The position numbers were made by a program, and so were the translations under genes. A stretch of 64,000 bases of DNA, taken from contig WNYE01000062.1 of the NCBI GenBank assembly GCA_021396245.1, positions 1 through 64,000 of the forward strand, written 5' to 3'. This document shows positions 31,031 to 43,119 of this stretch, in pieces (position 1 is the stretch's first letter; every line of letters begins with the position of its first letter). This DNA comes from Sporothrix humicola (Eukaryota > Ascomycota > Sordariomycetes > Ophiostomatales > Ophiostomataceae). A model generated the notes under the pieces. That model saw only the letters and a list, made by a program, of their open reading frames with translations, was not told the DNA's origin and ran no database searches.

Positions 31031-31888
31031 TCGTACCCGGCCCATTCGAAGATGCAAGCGGTGTTATTCAACATGTAATTACACCAAATGAACTCCACGG
31101 TCAGCTACATAGCAACTAGGAACCGACTGAATCGGCATTGTAATGCTACGTAAACAACTTTGGCCGTTTTTATCTCCTTTCATATGTTTTCTTTGCTAGT
31201 CTCAAAGTTTCAAAGTGGGAAAGTGCAATTGTGCAAGTACGAAAGGGGGAGTCAGACAAAGGACCGGCCCGTGACTAGTGTTTAGAAGGGCGAAAAACGT
31301 TATTAGGTGGGGATGGCGAGCGTCTCCATCCTCTCTATCCTCATGAAAGACAACGTTGCTGAATATGTAGGGGCGGACAAAAAATAAAAGAAACAAGACG
31401 AACATCTTTACCAGGCCAGTATCATCCCCCTAACCACTGGCCAGGCAAACCATTTTCCATACTTGCAAGGCTGCATAACAGAAACACGACAAGTCATTTC
31501 TATTTGCTCGACATACCGGCCAAAGAGGAACAGGCGCTCTCAGCCCCAGCTCTGTGTGTGCGAACCAATCACATTTTGACAAAGCTCAAGGACGGACGTA
31601 CTGAAAGTGCATTTTTAGGCATCAATGTTGGTGTGTACCCGCTCATTTCTTCCATCGAAAGGCGCCTAATAGTCCCAGGGCCCCCTGGAAATTTCCACGA
31701 TAACTCGACACGCCTCATCTTTCCCACTCTACCTCCCACATTATTTTCCACCTCACCCATGCGCTTCATTGCCTCACAGTCTTTATCCCTATTTTGTTTT
31801 GTTTGCGTTCTTTGCAGAAGCCTTTGAACAATCCATTGCTCTATCTGTACCATTTCCACACATTTGACTTGACGACACCTTCGAAGCC

Positions 31889-34800
31889 ATGGACGCCGCT
31901 GCCAGCGTGATCGCCGTTGTTGAGATCACCGAAAAGGTGTTGACACTTTGCTACGAGTATGCAAGGGCCGTCAAAGATGCCCCCGGTGACATCAAACGAG
32001 TGCAGAATGAGATACGGGACCTTGAGGCCATGCTTCAGGGTGCTGACAAGCTTCTCAAAGGGCCGCACAAGGACAAGCTCCAGACGTCAGGGAAGCTTTG
32101 CGCCAGCCTTGCCGAGTGCGAGAAAGAACTAAAGGCCCTGTCAGCGAAGATGACGACAAAATCTGGCGACTTGCATCGGCAACGTCTCAGCCGCACTCGT
32201 GTGAGATGGCCACTGGAAAGGAGGGAGGTGATTGAGCTTGTCAAGACGTTTCATGAATGCCGAGACAACTTGGGCGCATGCCTCTCGATCGACCACACGT
32301 AAGGAAAAAATTGTCTCTATCACTCTAACAGTATACTTTACTGACGCATATTTTTAGATCTGTCACGTTGAGTGTTTTCGAGAAGATGGAGGAAGAAGAG
32401 CGGAATAAAATACTCGACTGGATCTCTTCCATACAATATGGCAAGCATCACAACACGGTTGTGGAGAAGCGAACACCAGGAACCTGTATGTGGTTGCTAC
32501 AGAACGAGACATTCAAACATTGGCTTGATAAGAAGTCCAATACGGTAATGTGGCTACATGGAATTCGTGAGTATTTTGTCCATCTATCGCAATTGCTCTT
32601 TTCTTTTCAGATTACAGTGCTAAAGCAAGAATGTTTAGCCGGGGCGGGGAAGACATTCATCACTTCAAAAGTCATCGACTTTGTACAGGAGAATATCCAT
32701 GACGATCCCTCGTCAAACGAAGGATTCGCATTCTTCTACTGCAACCGCAACGAGCCCATTCGACGCGAACCAAAGTCAATCCTGCAAAGCTACTCGCGAC
32801 AGCTAGCGAACGTGTACGGCAAGCCAACGTTGACACAAACGCATCTTCGCACACTGTGGCTAGACTCGAGAACCAAGGGCCAGGATCTTGGTATGACGGC
32901 TTGCAAGGAGCATATTCTCAAGTCTATCGACTGTTATGACCGGACAACACTTGTTTTGGATGCGCTCGATGAGTGCGAGATCCAGTCACGGATGGCTATC
33001 ATGGACAGTCTGCAGCACATAATGTCCAATGCCACAAAACCACTTCGAGTTTTTATTTCCAGTCGCCCGGAAGGCGACATTCGTTGCCTATTTAAGAATG
33101 TACCCAAAGTCGAGATTCAGGCAACCGACAACCACGACGACATCAAGTTGTTTGTCCACCAGGAGATTGTACGGCATCCGCGATGGAATGTCATGTCACA
33201 TGATTTGCGCGAGGAGATTGAAGAAACGATCTTGGAGAAAAGTCAGGGAATGTGAGTTTGCCACACATTTTCATGTTCAATTCCATGGTAGTTGAAGAGA
33301 AGATATGTTTGCTAACACAATGGCAGGTTCCAATGGGCCTATCTCCAGATCAACCAGCTGCTCGATCTTAGCACAAGACATGCGATCAATAACCGATTGG
33401 GGAAACTTCCCATTGGCCTCACGGGCACATATGACGAGATTTATGCCCGCATTGCGGATGGTGATAGCTACGAAAAGGCCATTGCAGACCGGGCCTTCAA
33501 GTGGGTGGCTTGCGCCCTCGTTCCACTAAGTACGGAGCAGATCCTCGACGCTGTGCGTTGCGACCCAGAGGACATCTCCAATCCGGCCGAAGAGCTCCAG
33601 CCCGAAGACTTGCTCGATATCTGCAGAAACCTCCTCGTGTTCGATAGTCAACGCGAAGTATGGCGATTCTCACATTTGTCTGTGACGGAATATTTCGAGA
33701 CGCACCGTTGGACACGAAATGAGGCACATATCTACGCAACATCCGTCTGCCTCGAGCTATTGATTGAAGGCCAACAAGGCCCACAGTCGACACTTGATGC
33801 AAAAAACAAGGAAAACGGCGGTGACAATACTTCAAAGTCCAAGGGCAATGTACAAATGATTGAGTACAGGCCAAAACATGGCCGCCAGAACGAGAAAGTC
33901 TCTTCGTTTCAGTCCTACTACCACCATTATTGGATTGGACATGTCCAGGCCCTCGAGGGTCCCCAAAAAAAAAACGACCCGGGTGTGGTACATCGCTTGA
34001 AGACGTTCTTAGGAAGTCCCATAATTAGCAGCAAACATTATCAACGATGGCACGGCCTTGTCTACAAGTGGCAGGTGTTATTCACGCCAGCTGCTGCTAT
34101 TTGGAGTCGCCTATTACCCCGAACTTCTACGGTATTTTGCATTTGTCGCTGCTCCTTTTATACAATTCTGGAGGATTGGTGGACTAGTGGTGAACTGCCA
34201 CTGTCAAGCTCGAATGACATTGGACAAACGTGCCTTGAACTTGCAATACGCTCTGGCCAGTTACCAATCGTCAAAGCCATTGTGGATAGAGGGGTGGACG
34301 TCAACCAGAAGGCCGGCTCCCTCCGAAGTGCGCTTGCAGCGGCGGCCCATGAAGGGATGCTGGGTGCTGTGCAGTACCTCGTCAAGTCCGGCGCTATTGT
34401 CGACCTTCAACTCGAAGATGCAGATTATGGAAGCGCACTGGCTGCAGCTGTCGCTGGTTCTGGTCCGGATGGGAACTTGGACGTCATAAAACATTTGTTG
34501 GACAGCGGCGCCGACGTGAACTTGCAAATCAAGGAAGGGACATGCGGGAGCGCCTTGGCTACTGCCGTAGCGTCCCGGTCTCGAAGAGCAGTCTTGTTTC
34601 TGTACGACCACGGAGCCGAGGTCAATATGGTGCTAAAATATGGCAGCTACAAGAATGCTTTTGAGGCGGCCATATACGCAGATCTTAGATGCAACAATTA
34701 TCGCGGTCATGATATGGCCCGTCTCATGGTACAGCTAGGCGCCGACACCAACAATATGCCTCTAAGTACGCCTCTCGACAATGCCCTTGGTTCGGCAGCA

Positions 34801-35958
34801 TCTTCCTTTCCCGACTACAAAAGAATCCGTTATATTTTGGATTGTGGCGCTGATCCGAACGCCCTCCTGGACGATTCAGATGGCAGTCCCCTTGTTGCAG
34901 CAATGAATTTGGATGACATAAGCTGCATATACCTCATGCTGGACCATGGGGGCGACCCAAATCTTCTCGTGAACCATGGCAGATATGGCAGTGTCCTGAC
35001 ATGTGCTGCACAGAATGACCGTGTTCCTAGCAATAAAGTGGTAAGAAAGCTGCTACAATATGGAGCCGACGTCAACTTGCTCCCTCGGATTGGGAACTTT
35101 GGCAGTCCCTTGGTTGCGGCTTGTGTGGGCGCCCAACCCAGTCGAGTGAGGTATCTTGTTAAGAAAGGCGCCTTCCTGAATCCGGACTTGTTGTGTGGTG
35201 ACTATGGCAGCGCTCTGTGTGCCGCTGTGGCCCGCAACAGTCGACGCATCGTTACATACTTGGTGGAAAGTGGCGCCGATGTCAACTATCGTCCCAAAAT
35301 CGGGCGGTTTGGGAGTGCCCTGGCAACAGCCTGCTTGTACAACATGCTTGATTGTGTCAAGTACCTATTGACGAAAGGGGCCGTTGTTGGCCTTGAGTTG
35401 TTCACTGGGAAATACAAAACTGCAAGGGAAGCAGCAATAGCAACCGAATATATGACTCGCAGACGATTCACTCAGGGAGCCGAAAGGAGATCCAAGTCCA
35501 CATGGAGACTAACCAAAGATAATAATCAGATTATCTCCCTTTTGGATGAATTTTCTCGACGACGAGTGATTGACGGCGGAGAGCCAGTTGTTGCTGTTAA
35601 TGTGGATGAGAATGGGCCAGGCGAAAAGGCCAGGGGGGGACCATGTGGCAAAGTCAAGGACGTGCTACAAGTAACCACGGAGGTGGAGTTGAAGCCACGT
35701 GTTGCACCAGGTCGCGAGGAAGTTGAAAGAGTTCCAGATGTTGACATCAACTACTGGCACTACAATGAAATTGTCGCGGATTGGGATACTGTTGATGAGT
35801 CTGTGAAATCTTACCCCGAGTCGGACGACAACTCATTTTTTGAAGCCGATGCAGACAGCGAAGGGGAAGACGGGGAAAAGAAGGTGCATGAATGGACCTG
35901 GGCGCAGGAAAGACAGAGACGAGTCGAAGAGTTTTTGGCTCGACTGCATCATGAGTAG
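31889..35958 (+). CDS. NLR-like protein: HeLo-like N domain, NACHT, ankyrin repeats
   Basis: Exons 31889-32298, 32358-32566, 32639-33251 and 33327-35958 give 1287 residues. Residues 1-140 resemble the fungal HeLo-like STAND N-terminal domain (VIAVVEITEKVLTLCYEYA), a membrane-active cell-death type effector. The NACHT part has the P-loop HGIPGAGKT, formed only after splicing of intron 2, and Walker B TLVLDALDEC, then ISSRPEGDI and a winged-helix-like region with FSHLSVTEYF. From about residue 760 there are about eleven ankyrin-type repeats, many with the unusual start YGSALAAAV. The C terminus is acidic. These proteins are the fungal counterparts of animal and plant NLRs; the ligand is unknown. 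Confidence 0.9.
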
Positions 35959-36230
35959 GTCGTCTGCCGGTAGACAGCACGACGGAGTGGCCTTTTTGTT
36001 TTCATTTTGACACGTAGGACAATATGTACCATGGTAGTTATTGATCTCGTCGGGTCGACACTTCATCTAGTTCTGTCCTTAATTCTATTTTCCCATATTT
36101 TTAAAGCAGAAACGAGTTGCTGTGTATGTGTACAAGTATGTACATAGCGGTACGTAGACGAACGCGCAACGAGACTCCAATATAAACGCAAGAAAATTAC
36201 CGACTGCCAGTGCAATCGTCTTGTGAGTGT

Positions 36231-36956
36231 TTATCTGGCGATTCGGAACTCGACGGCATTTGATTTTGGAGTCTGGGTGTGTGGCCGCCCGTCGTTGTCG
36301 TCTGGGTTGACCACCCAGCCGCCCTTGTCGCCCAGAATGACAACCTTTGTGTCCTTGTGGTCCTCCTCGGTGCCCCAATTCCACCAGTCAATATTACAGC
36401 CGTGATACTGGTAGCGGACCTCGTCGCCTGGCTGTAGATCTTTCGGCATGATATATGTATCATACGGTGCAATGTGGTAGGTTGTATCGATACTCTGGCC
36501 TGGCTTCAGGAATTTAAAGAGCCTGTTGCCGACGATGCTGACTCCCTCGTCCGGATCGTCCAACGGCAGACACTCCAGTCCCCCGTCGCTTTTTTAGACA
36601 TAAGGTATCCATTCTGGGCTGACACTAGGTCTCCGCCATTCAGTGCCTCTTGTCATGAACAGGAAACCGGGAAAGTGGACGACAATGGGACGGCTGCCGG
36701 GAGCTGCATCGTACAAGACACGGGCAGTAACCTCGATCGTCCCGTTGAGCTTGACTGAGTCCCGGTCCTGGGCCAGAATTAATCGAAGCTTGGGTAATTC
36801 CACCCTTTTACTGTTGTTAATAGTTTTGTCACAGCTTTCAACCCTGGCGGACGATTCATTTGATTTGTTGACCCGGTAGATTCTGAAAACGACAACGACT
36901 GTGGAATCGGATTTGACTTACATGGCGTCGGTGTCTTCTGTATTAGCAGCAGCCAT
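36231..36956 (-). pseudogene. Unknown fungal gene split by an in-frame stop
   Basis: The minus strand reads as one frame from an ATG at 36956 (exon 36956-36922, a 39-base candidate intron, then 36882 onward) down to the stop at about 36231. It is broken by a TAA between the codons for EWIPYV and KSDGGLE, about 36591-36593. Both halves look coding and belong together: upstream VELPKLRLILAQDRDS and VLYDAAPGSRPIVVHFPG; downstream GNRLFKFLKPGQSID, YDTYIMPKDLQPGDEVRY and VVILGDKGGW. This looks like a beta-rich protein of an uncharacterised fungal family. No GT-AG pair long enough to be an intron removes the stop. It may be a pseudogene, a recent mutation, readthrough or a base error. The 39-base intron is short and uncertain. 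Confidence 0.6.
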
Positions 36957-37299
36957 TGTGTAATACTCTATGCCAAATGTAGCAGAAGATGGAGAAAATC
37001 CCGAAGATTCAAATTAGACGTTAAACAATCACCCAACTTTTTATTAGCAAAGACGGAAGTCGAAAGGAACAGACTGCCCCCTGAACTAAAGGTAATTTAT
37101 CAGATTGACCCCTCGTCGGTTTACAGAGCTAGTGTCGAGCAAAGCTTGGCGACCTTGGCATTGCACATCCACAAAAGCTTAGCCAAGACATCATCTTGAG
37201 ATCGTCTCCAGTGAGTCAACCGGCAGGAGGGTACTGAAGCTGGGGTATCAAATGTTTTTATTTTCGTTTTACCAATTTAATTTGTCCTCCGTCTAGAGT
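36957..37299. other. Intergenic region
   Basis: No gene is seen in these 343 bases, which separate two minus-strand genes. Confidence 0.5.
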
Positions 37300-38737
37300 T
37301 CATAAACTATCATCACACGCGTTGCCGAGTTTGTGGACCAGCTTTAGGTTGATCCCCGACGTCTTTCCTGGCGCTTTCTTGCCGACAATCATCCACGGAC
37401 TATGGTGGCAGAGCAGGGTGTCTTGTTCCCAACGCCACGCCATACAATCTCCTTTTAGAGACTCGCACGATTTCTGGCAGTCTTTTGCCTTTTTGACGCT
37501 CTTTGTCGTCTTTGCGTGCTCGTCCAAGATGCCAACATGGTCCCAGTCGGCACGGTGCGGCGTAATGACAAAGGACTCGAGGGACGGGCCGCCGTACAAT
37601 GTCCAAATGTCGCGCCAAAGTGGAGGGGAGGGATAGCTTCGCATTTTACGGTCGACTTCGAGAGTCTGCCCTGGCTCTTTGAGAATGTGAAAAGTCATAA
37701 CCGGGAGACAGAACCGGTCGGGTCGGATCTTTGTCGTTGTCGGTGTTTCGCCGTTGAAGAGTAGGCTGTGTTCCTCTGCAAGGTAGATGCCGACCTTCAT
37801 CAAAATATTGGCCAGAAGAGAATCGCCCATTCCGGTTGAGAGAGCCATGCGGTGAGCAGCTCTGACTGTTCTCGCATTTTCGAGGAAAAGTCGACACATA
37901 GCCCCGTGTGAGAGGATGATGGATGATCCACCGTGCGCAAACCGGCCCTCCCAACCTCCCACGGCGTTTCCCAAATAATGTTCACAGTCTGGGTGGAACT
38001 GTCCCAGAAACTGGCGGAGGGCTGGGCGCATAAGGTAGGTGTCGTCGTCGGCAAGAATGTACCACTTTTTGTCGGGGAACGTCTGGTACGCGAGCTGCAA
38101 ACTGGAGATGAACTGAAGCTGTTAGCAGGTGGACAAAGGCCAAAACAATCGTACGAATACCATGATGTCGTACCTTCAGAGCATCTAGCTCCCAGCCGAA
38201 TTGGTGGGAGAGAGACAGAGCCAGTTCCTCGTTTCCGTGCGCAAGGGCATCTTGCAGTGCCGTGTAGTTGCCAATTTTCGTGGGGTTGCGCTTGCTCTCG
38301 ATAATTGGCTTTCCGCCGTACACAGCCTGGTCGATTGTGAGGCCAACAACGTCGTACATGGGCAGGTCCTTTCCGTTGACTCGGTAATGCTTTCCGGGAA
38401 GTGTCGCAAAGTCGCCAGTCAACAAGATGCTGCCAAAGATTGTGTCGCCGCCTGGCGCTTCGTCGAGCAGTTGCAATGTTCCCGGTACTCGGTCTTTTGT
38501 GCCAAATCCGGACTTGATGATCAAGGCGACATCCTTGTCCAAGTCGACAGGGTATGGCACTGGTTTTGCCAGTAGTTGCGCCCGTGAAAATGTGTGATGT
38601 CGTGGTGTGTGGAACAGTCGGCGCACGGCGAGTCGGCAGGTGCTGTCCAGAGGCAGCATCCAGTATGCAATCGTCAAGAACGCAAACAAAAACACCACAC
38701 GCCGCCATGCGCGGGTGCGCGCACGCGACATTGCCAT
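37300..38737 (-). CDS. Fringe/GT31-like glycosyltransferase with PAN-like tail
   Basis: Exons 38737-38174 and 38112-37300 give 458 residues; the intron has GTACGA, GCTAAC and CAG. A short basic stretch followed by a hydrophobic segment (VVFLFAFLTIAYWMLPL, about residues 14-30) marks a type II Golgi membrane protein. The catalytic domain has KWYILADDDTYL (the DDD metal/nucleotide-sugar motif) and GGSSIILS typical of Fringe-like family 31 enzymes. The C terminus carries cysteines in a PAN/apple-like pattern (CQKSCESLKGDCMAWRWE, then LLCHH), which could bind glycans or proteins. It would transfer a hexose in the secretory pathway; donor and acceptor are unknown. The start ATG at 38737 precedes the membrane segment directly. 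Confidence 0.88.
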
Positions 38738-40174
38738 ATTGGGAAAATTGAGTCGTGATCTCGACAGTGTCAGTCAGGTCGTGGTCGAAATTGATGCATC
38801 GTAGGTTAGGTGCGCATGTCGTCCGTCGTGAAATTCACTCTATGAATTGGTCATCGTGAACGGTTGAATTGCTTCAAGAAGAGCTGGGAGACCATCCGTT
38901 TTTCACCATTCTGGCGACGTCGGAAATGCATGTGCGGCGCTGCAGACGTTTTAAAAGAAAAGGGGTTCGAGTACGAGGTAAGGCGAGGTGAGGCGCGACA
39001 AAAGGGGCTACGACACGACACTCGACCATCCGAAAACTTCAATGGCTCGTCGGGCAACAAGCACGGTCAAAAAGGAACAAGCTTTTTGATGGAAGGAAAA
39101 TAAATGGTAAGCGGCGGAGGAATAGGATCGATCCAAATCAACGGCGCAATGGGGCACGGTCATCCTGCGGCTGTAAGGTCCATGTTCTAGGTTCCTCTGT
39201 TCCTCTTTTCTGCATTTTCCATTTTCCCCTCCCGTCGTTTCGCGGCTGCCTGGACACCGGACATAAAACAATGTTAAAAATAACGTGAGATCCCCACCCC
39301 AAAGAACCACCAAATTGCATGAATCGTGCGAGCTTTTCCTTCTTTGTGAAATTCCTGGGAAGGGTATCCGAAACCAGTGACAAAGCAAACCGTGAGGAAG
39401 GAGAAAAAAGTAGTCGAAGAAGAAAAGAAGCCCAGACAAGCCTCCAAAAAGCGGCTTGTTCGGCACCGACTCGCATTACATTCCCCACTCGGCCGTTCTT
39501 CGTCCACAGATGCACGCCCAATGGCAATGCCAGGGATATTTTTTAAAGTTATCCGCCTTAGCGTTTCTCGTATTCACCACTGCGACGTTTCGATGAACGT
39601 CCGTCTGTGGGCGGAAATCCTTCCCAATCCTTTGTCTGGAATTTACCCAGGACAGCTCAAGCCTTGTAAGAAGAAATCTTGCACGAGCACCGGGAAATCT
39701 GAGAAGTAAGCACGTGGTTCCCTTATGATGCAAAGCAATAGGGGCTAGCGTCCACGATTCTCAGGTTTCGAAGGATCGCATGGATTCATCCATTGTCGGT
39801 CAAAATTCAACTGATCGGTCGTAGGAAGACGATGGAAGAGTTGCATGTTGATTTCCGTTCAATGTGATATTGTCGGTCAGAAAGGACATTCGACTTTAAT
39901 AAATGGGAATGCGAAATGCAAATGTTCAATGTTGCAACTGCCACCAGAAAGTGGGTTGTCAACCCCAGAGACACACTTTCAGGAACAGCCAAGGGATCAA
40001 CAACGGCAGTTGTGACTTGGCAGGTTCTAGTGCAATAGGGCTGGCAAATCCGCTGAAACTGCAACGTTCTGCAGCCATTAAGGGTTCATGGGTCCAGCGC
40101 CACCGCCACTAAACCGTCGTGTAATTTGACATAGAATCGGTGATGAAAAATCTTTGTTCGTAGTAATTCAACCT
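38738..40174. other. Intergenic region
   Basis: About 1.4 kb without a supportable gene. Minus-strand frames at 39008-39466 (152 codons) and 39138-39527 overlap each other and lack motifs. The region just upstream of 38737 is the glycosyltransferase promoter. Confidence 0.45.
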
Positions 40175-41585
40175 TCATCGTGATTTCTTGTCCGACCGAT
40201 TCGCCTCGATCCAGTCGTCGTGGACAAGTTCAGCGGCTGTTGCTCTCTTCTTGGGATCCCACTCTATCATTCTCCGCATGAATTTCAGAAACAGTTCTCT
40301 ATCCTTTCCGCCATCCTTCCAAGTTGTTTCAACGCTGTCCCAAGATCGATCTGCAGGTCTCCCATGACTTGCCTCGAATTCGCCTTTTAAAGTCAGCTTA
40401 ATGGTTTCAATTATCGACATGAATAAAAAAACACATGTGGAGAATACTCACCTCTGTCGTTGAAGAACTTACTTTTGACGGTGCAGTCTTCACCCATATT
40501 AGGTGGAACAGGTCCGAGTAGAGACATGATGCTGGCCAGATGCACGCTGCTACGGTACATGTGGTCTTCGGGGTCGTCGTACGAAAAGAGATGGCCTCCC
40601 TGACACAAGTCCCACACCATACAGCCGACATTCCAAATGTCAATGGGATAGGACCATGGAATCTGGAGAATCATTTCGGGCGAACGGTACGCATCGGGCT
40701 GAACGTCGCTCGTGTTCCGTCGATCGCCGGGCACGGCAGAGCCAAAGTCACACAGCACCGGGTATCCTAGTGATTCTGGCATCGCCATATGTCGGGATAC
40801 GTTGATGAAGTTGCCGTCATTTGTTTCCTTTCGTGGTGACGGGTTCTTCATCTCGTCTTCCTCAAACTGTGTCAGGACTGGGTCGGTCGCGTTAAGGCTG
40901 TAGACGAGGTTGTCCGCCTTAATGTCGGTGTGGATCAGTTGGCATTCCGTATGAAGAAAATCGAGTGCTAAAAACACTTGCCGAAGAAGCATGGCCGTCA
41001 TCATGGGCGGGAACCTGCGGACAGGGTTCATGTACAGAACATTGCGAGCGCTCTCCCACAACGGCGGGTGAACCAGGCACTGGTGGTCACCGGCAGGCCC
41101 TGCGAGGTGGAAATGGTCAAGAACAGTGCGGATTGCATGTCGCCCAGGGTGAGACGAGGGATCCGACACAGTATTTATTTTCTGATATGCGTTGATCTCG
41201 GTGTGTTGTCGTAAACCCAAGTCCTCCGTGCGTGCAAAGACCTTAACAACAACATGATCATGCTCACTTCTGTTGTTAGCTTGACGATGTCATGGAAGCC
41301 AAGTGTGACGAGCAAAAACTACAGGAAGTGTGCTCACACAAGATCGCGCGCAAGCCAGACGGTGGACGTTACACCGAAGCCAAGCTTGCCCAACACTTGG
41401 TATCGGGAATCCAGGACCTGACCTATGCGGACGGGGTAGTAACGGGTGGGCTGGTAGAAGGGGAAGTTCTCCTCCTCAACTTTTTGGTCTGGAGAAATTC
41501 GGGGAAACGTCGTTGGGAAGACGCGCGGGGTCAACTTTGGCCGTGATGTCCCTATCCGTGGCAACCATTTCGCGAGAGAAGCCAT
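40175..41585 (-). CDS. SRPK-type serine/threonine kinase
   Basis: Exons 41585-41338, 41269-40452 and 40383-40175 on the minus strand give 424 residues. The N-terminal block PFYQPTRYYPVRIGQVLDSR is typical of fungal SR-protein kinase homologues. Then come the glycine loop LGFGVTSTVWLARD, the beta3 lysine in VVVKVFAR, the SRPK-type catalytic HTDIKADNLVY, CDFGSAV and a YRSPEMI activation-segment end, and the C-terminal WDPKKRATAAELV. All catalytic residues are present. Unlike Sky1 there is only a short acidic insert (VLTQFEEDEMKNPSP) between the kinase lobes. Many filamentous fungi carry expanded sets of such genes with unclear substrates; classical members phosphorylate SR/RS splicing factors. 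Confidence 0.9.
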
Positions 41586-43119
41586 GGTTTATTTGTTGTG
41601 GAAAGAAGGGGTATTCTCGCTGTTGGTATGATTAAGAATGACATTCAGCTATCACAGGGTTTGCGCGTGAAGGGATGTTATCTTCGTATCTTGTAAAACA
41701 CGGAGGAGAGACCCCTCTGATCTCCTGGAAAGTGGGCCCTCGCTCAAGGTCCGTAAAACGGGCCGCTCCGTAGGCGCGCGCCTCCGGGGATAAACCATAC
41801 ATACATCAACTTAATGAGACCGTTAAACATGCCTGGTTTCTTTTGAGATACTTGTTGTTTTTCGTGTCTTTGGGTATTTATACCAAATTATTGATTTAAA
41901 TTAATGTTACAGTAAGGCTTCTCCAAATAAAATGATGGAGACTGAAATACAATTTTCTTTTTCTTTTTTGATTTTGATCCTTATTTTTGAAGCTTTTTCA
42001 GAAAAACAAAACCAAAAAAAGCTTTACTAAATCCGGCCAATCTGAACAAAAGATATGAAAAGAAAAGATTAATGTCACTCATCCCACTATTGACAATTAT
42101 TCAAACGTCAACGGTGTCGAGCCGAAACTGATTCCGTCCGGTGTTCTGTAATACAGGGCTTGAGGTGAAAAGTTCCGACGCTGTAGGCGAGTTCAGCGCT
42201 ACCGGGTAGGGCCGCCTTGGCCATTAAAACCATGCCCGGAAAAAACTGATAGCAAAATGCATCAACCTTGGCGATGAAAATAAGCCATTGTTTGAGTTTG
42301 CTGTCCAATTTGTACATTAAGACACAATCACAATGTTAAAATCAGATGAAAGGTGTGGCCGATTGTTGGCGTTTGTGTGTGTATTTTGGTTTTTTGTGGG
42401 TCGCTTAGTGTTGTTGTTTTCAGGGGTAAAAAATTACACTTGTTCGCCTAGCTCTTGAGAGGGAGTCAGATCAGATTAAGCTTTATGGTGGTCTCGACCA
42501 CTCTGCTTCCTTCCTTTGTCTCGTCAGTATGATACCACGCCCAGAATTATCCATATTCCACCCTGTTAGCCTTTTATCGCACAATCACCGCTGGGTAACG
42601 CGGGGCAGTAGGCGTTCGTTCTGTGTCTTTTGTAGGCCTCAAAGTGACATGTTGTGACCCGTCTTCTAGTGGAAGAATTCCTGGGTTGGGGGCCGTTTAC
42701 ATGTCGCCTACAACCCGGGCCTCCCTAATTTGAGCCTTTCGGCCGAGTAATCTCATGCCATTTCAGCCTGTTGTATGAGAGTTCTTGGCCTTAACTGTAC
42801 TTCGCACACGTTGAAATAGGGTTCTAATTTCTGCCACCCTGCCGTGTTTATTGTGTCTGATATGTCTGTTGGTTTTTTTTTTTGCCGCCAGCCAAAAAAA
42901 ACATTGATCGTAGCACAAGCGAGGCCGCACTGCAGACCCTTTGTACACTCATAACGGTCATAATGTCTTGAATTCAAAAGTGTGACGAGGGGCGATGCTG
43001 GGCTTATTGCACATCTGCGGCACTCCATATGAAGGGCCATCCCGCTCTTTTACTAATGCCTTCCGGTCCTCCATTCTTCATTCAACCCTGTCGATATTTT
43101 CTGCACACCAACTCTCACG
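41586..43119. other. Intergenic region
   Basis: About 1.5 kb between divergent genes. A GC-rich patch at 41715-41800 is followed by AT-rich sequence at 41810-42070. No open frame shows family motifs. The right end is the promoter of the DUF3176 gene. Confidence 0.45.

Larger units (their letters stand above)
28884..31888. other. 3-kb intergenic region with relics
   Basis: No intact gene is seen. The part at 29400-30060 is AT-rich. A short element with 13-bp terminal inverted repeats lies at 30572-30694, and a diverged copy of the downstream NLR gene's 5' end lies at about 30945-31030. Segments near 29525-29620 and 31250-31340 look related to each other (CCGGTCCGTG/CCGGCCCGTG followed by GTGGGGATGG). 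This is the look of an unstable accessory region. Confidence 0.45.

Noticed and set aside
39008..39527. Overlapping minus-strand frames of 129-152 codons
   Set aside because: They overlap each other, have no motifs and look like random Phe/Leu/Arg-rich translation.
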